DNA of 64,000 nt from Pelobium manganitolerans (GCF_003609575.1 NZ_MBTA01000023.1:1-64000); one strand, 5' to 3'; counted from the first letter of the stretch, positions 35,881 through 45,607 are shown. Notes: generated from the sequence alone by a model not told the origin. Numbers and translations: made by a program.

Positions 35881-37248
35881 TTAACCCACGCACACGGTTT
35901 TGATGTTCATAAACTCCAATAAACCGTTTTTGCCCAGCTCGCGCCCATAACCCGATTGTTTGATGCCTCCAAACGGCAGGCGCGGGTCCGATTTTACATT
36001 GGCATTCACAAAAACGCTTCCCGCTTCTATTTGGTTGCGGGCAACATCGTTGCCTTTCTCAGTATCGCTGGTGAAAACAGCACCGCCTAACCCAAAATCA
36101 GTGTCGTTTGCTAAATCCATGGCGTGATTTAAGTCATCTGCCACAATAATTGATGCCACCGGTCCAAACATTTCATCGTCAAATGCAGGCATTCCTTTTT
36201 TTACGTTTATCAATACAGTTGGTGGGTAAAATGCGCCTTCGCCTTCGGGTATTCTTCCGCCTAAAATACATTTAGCGCCTGCTTTTACAGAATCTTCAAC
36301 TTGTTGATGCAACTGATTGCGTAAGGTTTTGTTGGCCATAGTGCCCAGCTCAAACTCTTCATTACTCGGGTCGCCAAATGTTTTGGCTCTCATTTTTTCG
36401 GTAAATAATTGAGTAAATTTTTCAGCGATGGGTTTTAATACAATAAATCTTTTTGCGGCAATGCAACTTTGGCCATTATTGATTAAACGGGCATTTACAC
36501 AAAGTTCTGCGGATTGTTCTAAATCGGCATCTTCTAAAATTACATAAGCGTCGCTTCCGCCAAGTTCCAAAACACATTTCTTTAAAACGCTCCCGGCTTT
36601 CTCGGCAACTTTTTTTCCGGCTTCTGTACTTCCTGTCAGCGTTACTGCTTTTACATGCTTATGCTCAATCACTTGTGCAACGTTTTTGCCAGATACCAGC
36701 AATACGCTAAATACATTATCCGGAAAACCTGCTTTTGAAACCAATTTTTCAATAGCTAAAGCACATCCGCTAACGTTCGAGGCGTGTTTTAACAATCCGC
36801 AGTTACCGCCCATTAAATTTGGTGCTAAAAATCTAAATACCTGCCAAAATGGGAAATTCCACGGCATTACCGCTAAAATAACACCCAGGGGCTGGTAGCT
36901 GATATAGCTTTTTTGGGCGTCGGTTTCCACCAGCTCATCTTTCAAAAATTCTTGCGTGTTTTTTGCATAGTAGGTACAAACAGAGGCACACTTCTCAATC
37001 TCTGCTCTGCTTTCTTTTATTGCTTTGCCCATCTCTGCGGTTATCGTTTTAGCTAAATCTTCTTTTTCGGCTAAAAGCAATTCGCCTAAACGTATCATCA
37101 TTTTAGATTTTTGTTCAAAAGAAATCTTTTTCCATTGTAGCCACGCGTGTTGCGCGGCCTCAATTTTTTGCTCAATTTCTTGCTTGTTTAATTCAGTATA
37201 GGTGCCTACTACTTGATTATTGTAAGGGTTTGTGCTTTTAATGCTCAT
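35881..37248 (-). CDS. NAD(P)-dependent succinate-semialdehyde dehydrogenase
   Basis: Oxidises an aldehyde, by family probably succinate semialdehyde, to the acid. The 455-residue ALDH has LELGGSDAYVILEDADLE (catalytic Glu region) and NNGQSCIAAKRFIVL (catalytic Cys). The N-terminal SINPYNNQVVGTY-type opening and the PFGGIKQSGYGRELG C-terminal block fit the GabD/Sad class. No gamma-aminobutyrate transaminase gene is beside it. Substrate is inferred from family resemblance. Confidence 0.88.
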   Translation of the reverse strand: MSIKSTNPYNNQVVGTYTELNKQEIEQKIEAAQHAWLQWKKISFEQKSKMMIRLGELLLAEKEDLAKTITAEMGKAIKESRAEIEKCASVCTYYAKNTQEFLKDELVETDAQKSYISYQPLGVILAVMPWNFPFWQVFRFLAPNLMGGNCGLLKHASNVSGCALAIEKLVSKAGFPDNVFSVLLVSGKNVAQVIEHKHVKAVTLTGSTEAGKKVAEKAGSVLKKCVLELGGSDAYVILEDADLEQSAELCVNARLINNGQSCIAAKRFIVLKPIAEKFTQLFTEKMRAKTFGDPSNEEFELGTMANKTLRNQLHQQVEDSVKAGAKCILGGRIPEGEGAFYPPTVLINVKKGMPAFDDEMFGPVASIIVADDLNHAMDLANDTDFGLGGAVFTSDTEKGNDVARNQIEAGSVFVNANVKSDPRLPFGGIKQSGYGRELGKNGLLEFMNIKTVCVG

Positions 37249-37439
37249 GGTATAAAGGTGTTTTTAACCGTTTATCCGTATCAATTTTAGTACCGCTAAT
37301 AAATTGTTACTTAAATTTATCAGTTAATATATTGGCTTTTTAAACGCATTAAAGCAGTTTTTTGTAAATTGGCGTGACTGTTTATTATTAAAGAAATTTT
37401 TTACCACAATACCTTAATTTTTTAACATTTACCGTACAT

Positions 37440-39731
37440 ATGGGGCATTTACCTAAACTTATTGAAGATTTAGCCTTAATTTTGATTGCAGGCGCGGCAA
37501 CAACGCTACTCTTTCGCAAAATAAAACAGCCTTTAGTGTTGGGTTATATTATTGCGGGTTTGCTGGTAGGGCCGCACATTTCCATTACGCCGTCTGTGGT
37601 GGATAGCGCAAATATTAAAACCTTTGCCGAGATAGGCGTTATTTTTCTTCTATTTAGTTTGGGTCTCGAGTTTAGTTTTAAAAAGTTGGTGCGGGTTGGC
37701 GGCGCAGCATCCATAACCGCTTTTGTCGAGATTATTGTAATTACCATTTTAGGCTATTTTGTGGGTAAATGGATGGGTTGGTCAACCATGGACAGTTTGT
37801 TTTTAGGCGGAATGTTGGCTAGCTCATCTACAACAATCATTATCCGTGCTTTTGACGAACTGGGCATAAAAACCAAACGTTACGCCCGCATTGTTTTTGG
37901 CGTGCTGGTAGTTGAAGATATTGTGGTAATCTTGCTGATGGTATTGCTTTCTACAGTGGCCATTACCAAGCAGTTTGAAGGCTCGGAGATGATGTTTACC
38001 GTGGTCAAGCTTCTATTTTTTCTGGTGCTTTGGTTTATTACCGGCATTTTTTTACTGCCCACGTTTTTGCGCAAGGTAAAACCACTTTTAGATGAAGAGA
38101 CTTTACTGATACTTTCCATTGGTTTGTGCTTAAGTATGGTAGTTATTGCCACCCAAGTAGGCTTTTCGGCCGAGCTGGGCGCTTTTATTATGGGTTCTAT
38201 CTTAGCAGAAACAACATCTGCCGAAAAGGTAGAGCACCTTTTTAAACCTGTTAAGGATTTGTTTGGGGCGGTGTTTTTTGTTTCCGTAGGGATGATGATT
38301 GAGCCGGCAACCATTGTTGAGTATCGCTGGCCGGTGCTATGGGTTACGGTTTTAGCGCTCTTCGGAAAACTAATTAGTACCACGTTAGGCGCTTTGCTAT
38401 CAGGGCAACCGCTAAAACAGTCTGTACAGGTGGGGATGAGCATGGCGCAGATTGGCGAGTTTGCTTTCATTATTGCAACTTTAGGTTTAACATTAGGCGT
38501 TACCTCCGATTTCCTGTTCCCGGTTGCGGTAGGGGCTTCGGCCATTACCACTTTTACCACGCCGTATATGATTAAGTATTCCGAAGCTTTACACAACGGA
38601 ATTGTGAAAGTGATGCCAGACAGGTGGGTGCGGGGTTTAAACAACTATGCTTCTAGTACGCAAAATATCCGGGCAGAAAGCAATTGGAAACTACTTCTAA
38701 AATCGTACGGTAGCATAGCCGTAACAAACGGAATCGTGATTTTGGCCTTGATGCTGGTTTCTATCAATTTTTTGATGCCGTTTTTAAATGAAGCCATTGA
38801 GAACACCGTTTTAAGAGCCTTATTAGTTCTGGTGCTTTCTTTAGGCTTGGCTACGCCGTTTTTATGGGCTTTAATGGCGAAAAGGCCAAATACTTTAGCT
38901 TACAAAGAACTTTGGTTGGATAAAAAATACAACCGTGGTCCGCTTTTAATTCTCGAGATAGCCAGAAACTTGCTCGGCATTTTAATTATCAGCGTGTGGG
39001 TTGATCGTTTATTTTCAACCGATGTTGCCATTTTGGTAGCTGTGCCGATTATTATTGTGGTGTTGGTGGTGTTCTCTAAACGTATCCAAGGCTTTTATCA
39101 GCGTATTGAGGGGCGCTTTATCACTAACTTAAACGCCCGAGATATAGCCTTGGAAGCTAGTGAAGATAAATTAGTACGCGATTTAAAAAGTAAGTTTAAG
39201 CCAGAAGAGGATATTTCGCCTTGGATAGCCCACATTGTAGATATGGAAGTAAGTCAGCACGCAGCTTATGTTGGAAAAACTTTGGCACAATTGGGTTGGC
39301 GCGAGACTTACGGAATAAACGTAGCTTATATCAAACGCGGTGACAAAGTGATTTACGCTCCGGGCAGAGACCAAATTATTTTACCTTTTGACAGGTTGGG
39401 GGTGATAGCTAGCGACGAGCAAATGCAACAATTTAAACCCGTGTTTGATTCTTTACAAGAGGTGGCAAATGGTACGCACAGCATTGAAGATATTGTGTTG
39501 CTTACCATTGTTGTAGATGAGTTTAACCGTTTAAAAGATTTGAGCATCCGCAACTCTGGCATTCGCGAGCAAACCAACGGATTGGTGGTAGGTATAGAAC
39601 GCGACGGAAAAAGAATTTTGAACCCGGAGCCAGATACTGTTTTTCATTGGGGCGATGTGGTTTGGATTGTTGGCGAGCGGAAAAAAATTCAGCAGTTAAA
39701 CGCGATCAAGCAAACGCATAACTTGGCCTAG
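37440..39731 (+). CDS. CPA2-family cation:proton antiporter with TrkA-C domains
   Basis: A 763-residue inner-membrane antiporter of the KefB/YbaL group, exchanging K+ or Na+ for H+. Residues about 10-380 are 12 helices (LVLGYIIAGLLVGPH, GLEFSFKKLV, SSSTTIIIRAF, AELGAFIMGSILAET and AQIGEFAFIIATLG are typical). A further helical block (about 410-540) is followed by two TrkA-C-like regulatory domains (about 600-680 and 690-763, ending FHWGDVVWIVGE). No Rossmann TrkA-N domain was seen between them, which is unusual compared with KefB. Confidence 0.88.
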   Translation: MGHLPKLIEDLALILIAGAATTLLFRKIKQPLVLGYIIAGLLVGPHISITPSVVDSANIKTFAEIGVIFLLFSLGLEFSFKKLVRVGGAASITAFVEIIVITILGYFVGKWMGWSTMDSLFLGGMLASSSTTIIIRAFDELGIKTKRYARIVFGVLVVEDIVVILLMVLLSTVAITKQFEGSEMMFTVVKLLFFLVLWFITGIFLLPTFLRKVKPLLDEETLLILSIGLCLSMVVIATQVGFSAELGAFIMGSILAETTSAEKVEHLFKPVKDLFGAVFFVSVGMMIEPATIVEYRWPVLWVTVLALFGKLISTTLGALLSGQPLKQSVQVGMSMAQIGEFAFIIATLGLTLGVTSDFLFPVAVGASAITTFTTPYMIKYSEALHNGIVKVMPDRWVRGLNNYASSTQNIRAESNWKLLLKSYGSIAVTNGIVILALMLVSINFLMPFLNEAIENTVLRALLVLVLSLGLATPFLWALMAKRPNTLAYKELWLDKKYNRGPLLILEIARNLLGILIISVWVDRLFSTDVAILVAVPIIIVVLVVFSKRIQGFYQRIEGRFITNLNARDIALEASEDKLVRDLKSKFKPEEDISPWIAHIVDMEVSQHAAYVGKTLAQLGWRETYGINVAYIKRGDKVIYAPGRDQIILPFDRLGVIASDEQMQQFKPVFDSLQEVANGTHSIEDIVLLTIVVDEFNRLKDLSIRNSGIREQTNGLVVGIERDGKRILNPEPDTVFHWGDVVWIVGERKKIQQLNAIKQTHNLA

Positions 39732-39783
39732 CTGTTTTTTCTTTGGTTGCATTTTTGATTGGTTTAGCAAAAAAGATACTGCC

Positions 39784-40152
39784 ATGTTAAAACTGATTAA
39801 AGATTTGCCAGCCCACGTAGTTGGCGTAGAGGCTACCAATGAGGTAACTGCTGATGATCTGAAGAATGTATTAATCCCAGCTTTGGATGAAAACGTAAAA
39901 CAGTACGGGAAAATTAACTACCTGCTTATTTTACATACCGACGTACAAAATTGGTCCGCAGGGGCTTGGCTACAGGATATGTGGGCAGGTCTAAAAAACT
40001 TCACTGCCTGGAATAGGATTGCCGTAGTTACAGATCAAGAAATGGTTGAGAAATTCACCGATGGATTTTCATTAGTAACTCCGGGAGAGGCAAAAGGCTT
40101 TAAACTTTCTGAAGAGCAAGAAGCCAGAAGTTGGATTAGCCGGCTTTTTTAA
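39784..40152 (+). CDS. SpoIIAA-like STAS-fold protein
   Basis: A 122-residue protein of the SpoIIAA-like (DUF3478) family: LIKDLPAHVVGVEATNEVTADDLKNVLIPAL, then INYLLILHTDVQNWSAGAWLQDMW and WISRLF at the end. Family members have a STAS-like fold; some bind lipids or redox factors and function is not settled. It lies 52 bases after the antiporter on the same strand and overlaps the convergent kdsB by 17 bases. Confidence 0.8.
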   Translation: MLKLIKDLPAHVVGVEATNEVTADDLKNVLIPALDENVKQYGKINYLLILHTDVQNWSAGAWLQDMWAGLKNFTAWNRIAVVTDQEMVEKFTDGFSLVTPGEAKGFKLSEEQEARSWISRLF

Positions 40153-40882
40153 GTGCTTCTAAAACTTTAGCAACATCTTCGGGGCTGTCAATGGCAAGGC
40201 TTTCCTTGTCAGTGATGGCCACTTTAATCGTTGATCCGTTTTCTATCCAACGTAGTTGCTCCAACTTTTCGGCATTTTCTAGCTTGCCCAAATTCATGCT
40301 GGCAATAATGCCTAAAGTGGTGGTGCGGTATCCGTAAATGCCGATATGTTTGTAAAAGATGTGTTTCTTCAGGTAGTCGTCTGGTGAAACTTCTTTTAAA
40401 TAAGGAATTACTTGCCTGCTAAAGTAAATAGCTTCGGAACGGCTGTTAATAATCACCTTCGGCGTGTTATAATTAAAAAGTTCGTCTTCGCTATGTATCC
40501 GTTTAATTAAAGTGGCTAAATCCGTGGTGATATCGTTAAAACAGCTGGCCAACAAATTGATCTGTTGAGGATCTATTAAAGGTTCGTCGCCTTGGATGTT
40601 GATAATTGCATCGTAACCTATCATTTTTTTAGAAACCTCGGCACAACGGTCGGTGCCACTTTGGTGCTGGTCGGATGTCATGATCACATTCCCCTTGAAC
40701 GCATTAACGGCGTTAAAAATTTCGGCACTGTCTGTTGCCACCACCACATCGGCCAAAGCCGAAGCTTTTTTAGCTTGCTCGTAAACACGCTGAATCATGC
40801 TTTTTCCTGCCAAATCTATTAAAGGTTTGCCAGGGAAACGGGTTGAGGCAAAACGCGCCGGGATGATTCCTAAAATTTTCAT
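40136..40882 (-). CDS. kdsB: 3-deoxy-manno-octulosonate cytidylyltransferase
   Basis: Activates Kdo with CTP for LPS inner-core synthesis. The 248-residue protein has the N-terminal IIPARFASTRFPGKPL, VVVATDS, IINIQGDEPLI, and KHIFYKHIGIYGYR. It follows the deoxynucleoside kinase by 1 base, so the two are an operon. Confidence 0.95.
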   Translation of the reverse strand: MKILGIIPARFASTRFPGKPLIDLAGKSMIQRVYEQAKKASALADVVVATDSAEIFNAVNAFKGNVIMTSDQHQSGTDRCAEVSKKMIGYDAIINIQGDEPLIDPQQINLLASCFNDITTDLATLIKRIHSEDELFNYNTPKVIINSRSEAIYFSRQVIPYLKEVSPDDYLKKHIFYKHIGIYGYRTTTLGIIASMNLGKLENAEKLEQLRWIENGSTIKVAITDKESLAIDSPEDVAKVLEALKKAG

Positions 40883-40883
40883 G

Positions 40884-41501
40884 CTACTTAAAAAGTCCGT
40901 TTATTTCTCGTTCAACGCATTCAATGATATAAGCCAAATCGTCCGGGTTGTTAGTGAAATCTAGCTTGTCTTTATCTAAAACCAACAATTTTCCTTCATT
41001 GTAGTTTTTTATCCAGCGGTCGTATTTTTCGTTTAGCTTTTGCAGATAATCTAGGCGGATGCTCGCCTCGTACTCTCGGCCACGGCGTTGTATATTCTCT
41101 ACCAACGTAGGTACAGAGGCTTTTAGGTAGATAAGCAAATCTGGCGGATTGATAAAAGAAGTGATATTGTCAAAAATGGCGCGGTAGTTTTCATGATCCC
41201 GCGTAGTCATTAAACCCATCTCGTGCAGGTTTTCTGCAAAAATATGCGCGTCCTCGTAAATAGTGCGGTCTTGCACAATGGCTTTATTGCCACGCTGAAT
41301 TTCTTTTATCTGCTGAAACCTGCTGTTTAAAAAGTAAATCTGCAGGTTAAAGCTCCATCTTTTCATGTCGCTATAAAAATCCTCTAGGTAAGGGTTGTTG
41401 TCAACCGCTTCATAGAGCGCCTCCCAGCCGTAATTTTTAGCCAATAATTCTGTGAGCGTAGTTTTGCCGGCGCCAATGTTACCAACTATAGCTATATGCA
41501 T
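40884..41501 (-). CDS. Deoxynucleoside kinase
   Basis: Salvages deoxynucleosides by 5'-phosphorylation. The 205-residue protein has the P-loop IVGNIGAGKTTLTELLAKN (about 4-22), the DRTIYEDAHIFA block (DRS/ERS-like motif) and the arginine-rich lid NIQRRGREYEASIRLDYL. It belongs to the dAK/dGK family; base preference (dA, dG or dC) is not readable. First gene of the pair with kdsB. Confidence 0.9.
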   Translation of the reverse strand: MHIAIVGNIGAGKTTLTELLAKNYGWEALYEAVDNNPYLEDFYSDMKRWSFNLQIYFLNSRFQQIKEIQRGNKAIVQDRTIYEDAHIFAENLHEMGLMTTRDHENYRAIFDNITSFINPPDLLIYLKASVPTLVENIQRRGREYEASIRLDYLQKLNEKYDRWIKNYNEGKLLVLDKDKLDFTNNPDDLAYIIECVEREINGLFK

Positions 41502-41538
41502 AAAAGATTTTGTTAAAAGAGATTTGGGGATTAATCTA

Positions 41539-42534
41539 CTAAAAATTTCTAAAACCGATAATTTCTCTGACTTCTTTCACTGTTTTAGCCGCACTTGCTC
41601 TTGCTTTTTCTGCGCCTTGCAAGGCTACTTTACGTAACAAATCTGTATCGGCAGAAATGTCATCAATCCGCTCTCGAATATCTTTTGTAGCGTTAATCAT
41701 ATCCTCGGCTAAAGCCTTTTTAAAATCGCCGTAGCGGATCTGGCATTTGTTGTACAAACCGTCAAAGTGCGCTAAAGTGTCCGGCGTAGATACCACTGCC
41801 ATTAAGTCAAACAGGTTTTGGATTTCTTGTGGCTTTGCTTGATTTTCTTCCGTGGGTCCGCCATCGGTAACCGCTTTCATTACTTTTTTACGGATAATTT
41901 CTGGGCTGTCTGATAGGTAAACGGCATTCATTTCCCCTTCAGATTTTCCCATCTTACCTTTACCGTCCAATCCTGGAATTTTAATTAAATCTTTGGCGTA
42001 ACTAAAAGCGTAAGGTTCTTTAAAATATTCGGTTTTGTATAAATTGTTAAAACGGTTGCCAAAGGTGCGCGCCATTTCCAAATGTTGCTCTTGGTCTTTT
42101 CCTACAGGCACTTTTGTGGCATGGTGTATCAATATATCAACCGCCATTAAAACGGGGTAGGTAAGCAGGCCGGCATTTACGTTGTTGGGGTTAGCTCGTA
42201 TTTTATCTTTAAAAGATGCTCCTCTTTCTAACTCGCCCAAATACGCATTCATGTTCATAAACAGGTAAAGTTCGGCAATCTCGGGCACGTCAGACTGGAT
42301 GTACAAAGTGCTTTTATCCGGATCCAGCCCGGCGGCCAAATACTCAACCAAAACCTGCTTCACATTTCCGTGCAAATCACTAGGAGTGGGGTGCGTGGTT
42401 AAAGAATGGTAATCGGCAATAAAGAAAAAGCAATTATACTCATTTTGCATCTTTAAAAAGTTGCGTAAAGCACCGTAGTAATTGCCCAAATGAAGCTTTC
42501 CGGTAGATCTTATTCCGCTAACAACTGTTTCCAT
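41539..42534 (-). CDS. trpS: Tryptophan--tRNA ligase
   Basis: Class I aminoacyl-tRNA synthetase charging tRNA-Trp. The start at 42534 (METVVSGIRSTGKLHLGNYYGAL) gives 331 residues; the frame continues open to 42684 but the extra residues lie over the divergent plsC start. TGKLHLGNYYGA is the HIGH-like motif and GKMGKSEGE the KMSKS-like motif. Only 40 bases separate its ATG from the plsC ATG. Confidence 0.95.
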   Translation of the reverse strand: METVVSGIRSTGKLHLGNYYGALRNFLKMQNEYNCFFFIADYHSLTTHPTPSDLHGNVKQVLVEYLAAGLDPDKSTLYIQSDVPEIAELYLFMNMNAYLGELERGASFKDKIRANPNNVNAGLLTYPVLMAVDILIHHATKVPVGKDQEQHLEMARTFGNRFNNLYKTEYFKEPYAFSYAKDLIKIPGLDGKGKMGKSEGEMNAVYLSDSPEIIRKKVMKAVTDGGPTEENQAKPQEIQNLFDLMAVVSTPDTLAHFDGLYNKCQIRYGDFKKALAEDMINATKDIRERIDDISADTDLLRKVALQGAEKARASAAKTVKEVREIIGFRNF

Positions 42535-42574
42535 ATGCTGGCGAAAGTACAGAAAATTTCTATTTTTGATTGGC

Positions 42575-43297
42575 ATGAAACGAATTTTGAAGCAATTGTT
42601 ACGCTTGTGGCACTTAGCTATGGTGGCCTTAATTTTTGTGCTCACCTTTCCGTTTGTGTACTTTTTTTCGCGGCAGAAAAGCACCTACCGGCAATTGAAT
42701 TTTTTTCGCAAAATCTGTGCTTTTTTCCCCTCCGCTTTAAGCGGGATTTTTTACCGTATCACCTATAAACAAAAAATAGATTGGAGCAGGAATTATATTT
42801 TTTGCCCCAACCACGCATCAAACCTGGATATTTTTGCAATGAGCTTGGTGGTTAAAAACAATTTCTTTTTTTTAGGGAAAGAAGAGTTGTTGAAAAATCT
42901 GGTTACGCGTATTTATTTTAAAACCATTGACATCCCTATTAATAGGGAACATAAAATTTCGGCATTTCGTGCTTTTAAAAAAACCGCGGAACGTTTGCAA
43001 GAAGGGATGACGGCCGTTATTTTCCCCGAAGGCAAAATTGCAGACGATTACCCGCCGGTATTGCAAGATTTCAAAACCGGGCCTTTTCGCCTGGCAATTG
43101 AGCATCAAATTCCTATTGTGCCGGTCACTTTAAAGGATAATTGGAAAATTTTTTGGGATGATGGACAAAAATATGGATGCAAGCCGGGAGTTTCGCATAT
43201 TTGCGTACATCCGCCAATAGAAGTGGCGGGGTTTAGTTTAAAGGACGAGGATTTATTGCGGCAATTGGTGTTTGATCAGATAAAATCCGCATTGTAA
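42575..43297 (+). CDS. plsC: 1-acyl-glycerol-3-phosphate acyltransferase
   Basis: Adds the second acyl chain in phospholipid synthesis at the inner membrane. The 240-residue protein has an N-terminal hydrophobic segment (about 13-32), the HX4D motif in CPNHASNLDIF, the glycerophosphate block FPEGKIAD and IPIVPVTL. I use the ATG at 42575 rather than a TTG three codons earlier. TATTTTTG, a perfect -7 element, ends 6 bases before the ATG, so the mRNA may be almost leaderless. Confidence 0.9.
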   Translation: MKRILKQLLRLWHLAMVALIFVLTFPFVYFFSRQKSTYRQLNFFRKICAFFPSALSGIFYRITYKQKIDWSRNYIFCPNHASNLDIFAMSLVVKNNFFFLGKEELLKNLVTRIYFKTIDIPINREHKISAFRAFKKTAERLQEGMTAVIFPEGKIADDYPPVLQDFKTGPFRLAIEHQIPIVPVTLKDNWKIFWDDGQKYGCKPGVSHICVHPPIEVAGFSLKDEDLLRQLVFDQIKSAL

Positions 43298-43320
43298 ATC
43301 ATTACCATAAAACAAGTAAA

Positions 43321-43611
43321 ATGAAGGTTGACAAAGAAACGGTAGACAAAATTGCGCACTTGGCGCGTTTGGAGCTTACAGAGGCAGAGGAAGAAAGATC
43401 TATTGAAGAATTAAGTGAGATTTTGAGCTTTATGGAAAAGCTAAACGAGCTGGACACCTCTGGCGTAAAGCCTTTAATTTACATGAACGAGGCCGTGAAT
43501 GTTTTACGCCCAGATGTAATAGTACAAGAGCTTACGCGTGAAGAAGCACTAAAAAATGCACCGTTGAAAAATGAGGAATATTTTAAAGTTTCTAAGGTAA
43601 TTCAAAAATAG
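43321..43611 (+). CDS. gatC: Asp/Glu-tRNA amidotransferase subunit C
   Basis: GatC stabilises the GatCAB complex that converts Glu-tRNA-Gln and Asp-tRNA-Asn to the correct aminoacyl-tRNA. The 96-residue protein has the family opening DKETVDKIAHLARLELTEAE, and FMEKLNELDTSGVKPLI...NVLRPD. GatA and GatB are not in this window. It starts 23 bases after plsC on the same strand. Confidence 0.93.
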   Translation: MKVDKETVDKIAHLARLELTEAEEERSIEELSEILSFMEKLNELDTSGVKPLIYMNEAVNVLRPDVIVQELTREEALKNAPLKNEEYFKVSKVIQK

Positions 43612-43655
43612 CGGTAACAATTTTGCGCTTTTAGTGTCTGATAAAAAAAGAAAAA

Positions 43656-44378
43656 ATGGAGCCATTAATTATCATAAAAGACTTAGGGCGTAAATATGTA
43701 ATCGGCACAGAGGTAATTCACGCCTTAAAATCTGTTACGCTCACAGTTAATAAAGGCGAATTTGTGGCTTTAATGGGGCCGTCAGGTTCGGGAAAATCTA
43801 CGCTGATGAATTTGTTGGGCTGTTTAGATACCCCTACCAAAGGCGAATATATCTTAAACGGCATCAATGTAAGCCATATGAGCGATAGCCAGCTGGCAGA
43901 TGTACGCAATAAGGAAATTGGCTTTGTGTTTCAAACCTTTAACCTTTTGCCGCGTTCCAGTGCTTTGGATAATGTTGCTTTGCCTTTAATTTATGCCGGC
44001 GTAAAAAAGAAAGACCGTGATGAGCGTGCCACCAAAGCTTTGGTGAACGTAGGTTTGGAGCATCGCGTGCATCATAAACCTAATGAGCTTTCGGGCGGAC
44101 AAAGACAGCGCGTGGCTGTTGCAAGGGCATTAATAAATAACCCGTCTATTATTTTGGCGGATGAGCCCACCGGCAACCTAGATACCAAAACTTCTATCGA
44201 AATTATGGGTTTAATAGAGGATATCCATGCTAAAGGGAACACCATTATTATCGTAACGCACGAAGAAGATATTGCGCAACACGCTCATCGTATTGTGCGT
44301 ATGCGCGATGGTTTGATTGAAGAAGATTATCAGAACACGGATATAAAAACTGTGCGAATAAAGTTGCAGGAGCTATAA
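43656..44378 (+). CDS. ABC transporter ATP-binding protein (MacB/LolD type)
   Basis: A 240-residue ATPase with Walker [16 protein letters not shown], signature [15 protein letters not shown], Walker [13 protein letters not shown] and H-loop [14 protein letters not shown]. It belongs to the group that works with MacB/LolC-type permeases in exporting peptides, drugs or lipoproteins. No permease is adjacent; a MacB-like permease lies about 4 kb downstream at 48350. It has its own terminator. Confidence 0.92.
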   Translation: MEPLIIIKDLGRKYVIGTEVIHALKSVTLTVNKGEFVALMGPSGSGKSTLMNLLGCLDTPTKGEYILNGINVSHMSDSQLADVRNKEIGFVFQTFNLLPRSSALDNVALPLIYAGVKKKDRDERATKALVNVGLEHRVHHKPNELSGGQRQRVAVARALINNPSIILADEPTGNLDTKTSIEIMGLIEDIHAKGNTIIIVTHEEDIAQHAHRIVRMRDGLIEEDYQNTDIKTVRIKLQEL

Positions 44379-44386
44379 AGAGATTT

Positions 44387-44412
44387 AAAAGCGGAGTTTT
44401 TCCGCTTTTTTT
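44387..44412 (+). terminator. Terminator of the ABC ATPase gene
   Basis: AAAAGCGG / CCGCTTTT with a 7-base loop, then a T run; starts 8 bases after the stop. Confidence 0.85.
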
Positions 44413-44436
44413 ATGCGATAACGAACAAAGGACGAA

Positions 44437-44985
44437 ATGAAAATATATACAAAAACAGGCGACAAGGGTTATACTTCGTTAATTGGCGGTACAAGAGTTG
44501 CAAAACACCACGTCCGCATTGAGGCTTATGGCAGTGTAGACGAACTGAATGCACACATTGGATTAATAGCAGTACAAAATATAGATGCGGAGCAACAGGC
44601 CATTTTAAAAGAGGTTCAAAACTGTTTGTTTGTGGTGGGTTCGCTTTTAGCGGCCGATCCGGCGAAATCTAAAATGAAGTTGCCTGATATTTTACAAAGT
44701 GATATTGAACTTTTGGAACGTGGGATGGATAATATGAACGAAGCTTTGCCTGCACTAAAGCATTTCATACTGCCCGGCGGGAACCAAACAGCTTCTTTTT
44801 GCCACATTGCACGTTGTGTTTGCAGGCGGGCCGAAAGGCAAGTGGTGCATTTGGCCGAGCAAGAAATCGTTGATGAGCTTTTACTCATTTACCTTAACCG
44901 CCTATCAGATTATCTTTTTGTATTGAGTCGTAAGGTGGTTTACGATGCCAAAAACGAAGAAAATATCTGGAACCCGCGGGCTTAA
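44437..44985 (+). CDS. Corrinoid adenosyltransferase, PduO type
   Basis: Transfers the adenosyl group of ATP to cob(I)alamin to make adenosylcobalamin. The 182-residue protein has KIYTKTGDKGYTSLIGG near the N-terminus, VDELNAHIGL and FILPGGNQTASFCHIARCVCRRAERQ, the family ATP and corrinoid regions. It stands alone between two terminators. No adenosylcobalamin-dependent enzyme is nearby in the window. Confidence 0.93.
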   Translation: MKIYTKTGDKGYTSLIGGTRVAKHHVRIEAYGSVDELNAHIGLIAVQNIDAEQQAILKEVQNCLFVVGSLLAADPAKSKMKLPDILQSDIELLERGMDNMNEALPALKHFILPGGNQTASFCHIARCVCRRAERQVVHLAEQEIVDELLLIYLNRLSDYLFVLSRKVVYDAKNEENIWNPRA

Positions 44986-45059
44986 AAATTGTTGATAACT
45001 TTTTTAGCAACTGTTAAATTTTAATATAGATTTGCAAAAAACTTAAATAATCTAAGACT

Positions 45060-45281
45060 ATGTATTGGACGTTAGAATTAGCATCGCATCTGGAAGATGC
45101 GCCTTGGCCAGCAACTAAAGACGAGTTAATTGATTACGGTATTCGTTCTGGCGCTCCGGTAGAAGTTATCGAAAATCTTCAAGCGTTAGAAGATGACGGC
45201 GAACCTTACGAGAACATCGAAGAAATTTGGCCAGATTATCCTACCAAGGACGACTTCTTTTTTAACGAAGACGAATACTAA
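45060..45281 (+). CDS. DUF2795 protein
   Basis: A 73-residue acidic protein. MYWTLELASHLEDAPWPATKDELIDYGIRSGAPVEVIENLQALEDDGEPYENIEEIWPDY is the DUF2795 core, common in Bacteroidota. Function is unknown. It has its own terminator. Confidence 0.85.
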   Translation: MYWTLELASHLEDAPWPATKDELIDYGIRSGAPVEVIENLQALEDDGEPYENIEEIWPDYPTKDDFFFNEDEY

Positions 45282-45287
45282 AACAGA

Positions 45288-45316
45288 GGGCTCATTAAAA
45301 AATGAGCCTTTTTTGT
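45288..45316 (+). terminator. Terminator of the DUF2795 gene
   Basis: Stem GGCTCATT / AATGAGCC with a 4-base A loop, then TTTTTTG; starts 8 bases after the stop codon. Confidence 0.88.
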
Positions 45317-45457
45317 ATCAAAATAAGTACATAGCAAAGGCCTTTAAAGGTGTTTCAGTACGTTTTTTAGCGGTTTATAGCGATATTTTCGCAATTGGTC
45401 TGTTTTTAGATAAGCTGACAGTATACATTTATTGTTAAACTTTATAAAAAATCGATC

Positions 45458-45607
45458 ATGGGAAACTTACTTTATTTAATTGCAGTTGTACTAATTATAC
45501 TGTGGATTTTAGGAGCTTTTGTATCTCCGTTTGGAGGTAACTTAATACACATTTTATTAGTTATCGCAATTATTGCCATCTTATTACGGGTAATAAGGGG
45601 CGCATAG
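45458..45607 (+). CDS. Tiny membrane protein, lmo0937-like
   Basis: A 49-residue protein with two hydrophobic helices separated by a Gly-rich turn (MGNLLYLIAVVLIILWILGA, then FVSPFGGNLIHILLVIAIIA). The pattern and ILLRVIRGA end match the lmo0937-type small membrane proteins seen in many bacteria; their function is unknown. A terminator follows 23 bases after the stop. Confidence 0.85.
   Translation: MGNLLYLIAVVLIILWILGAFVSPFGGNLIHILLVIAIIAILLRVIRGA

Noticed and set aside
37880-38644. 254-residue minus-strand ORF within the antiporter gene
   Set aside because: Antisense to transmembrane codons; its Thr/Ser/Lys-rich composition has no domain pattern.
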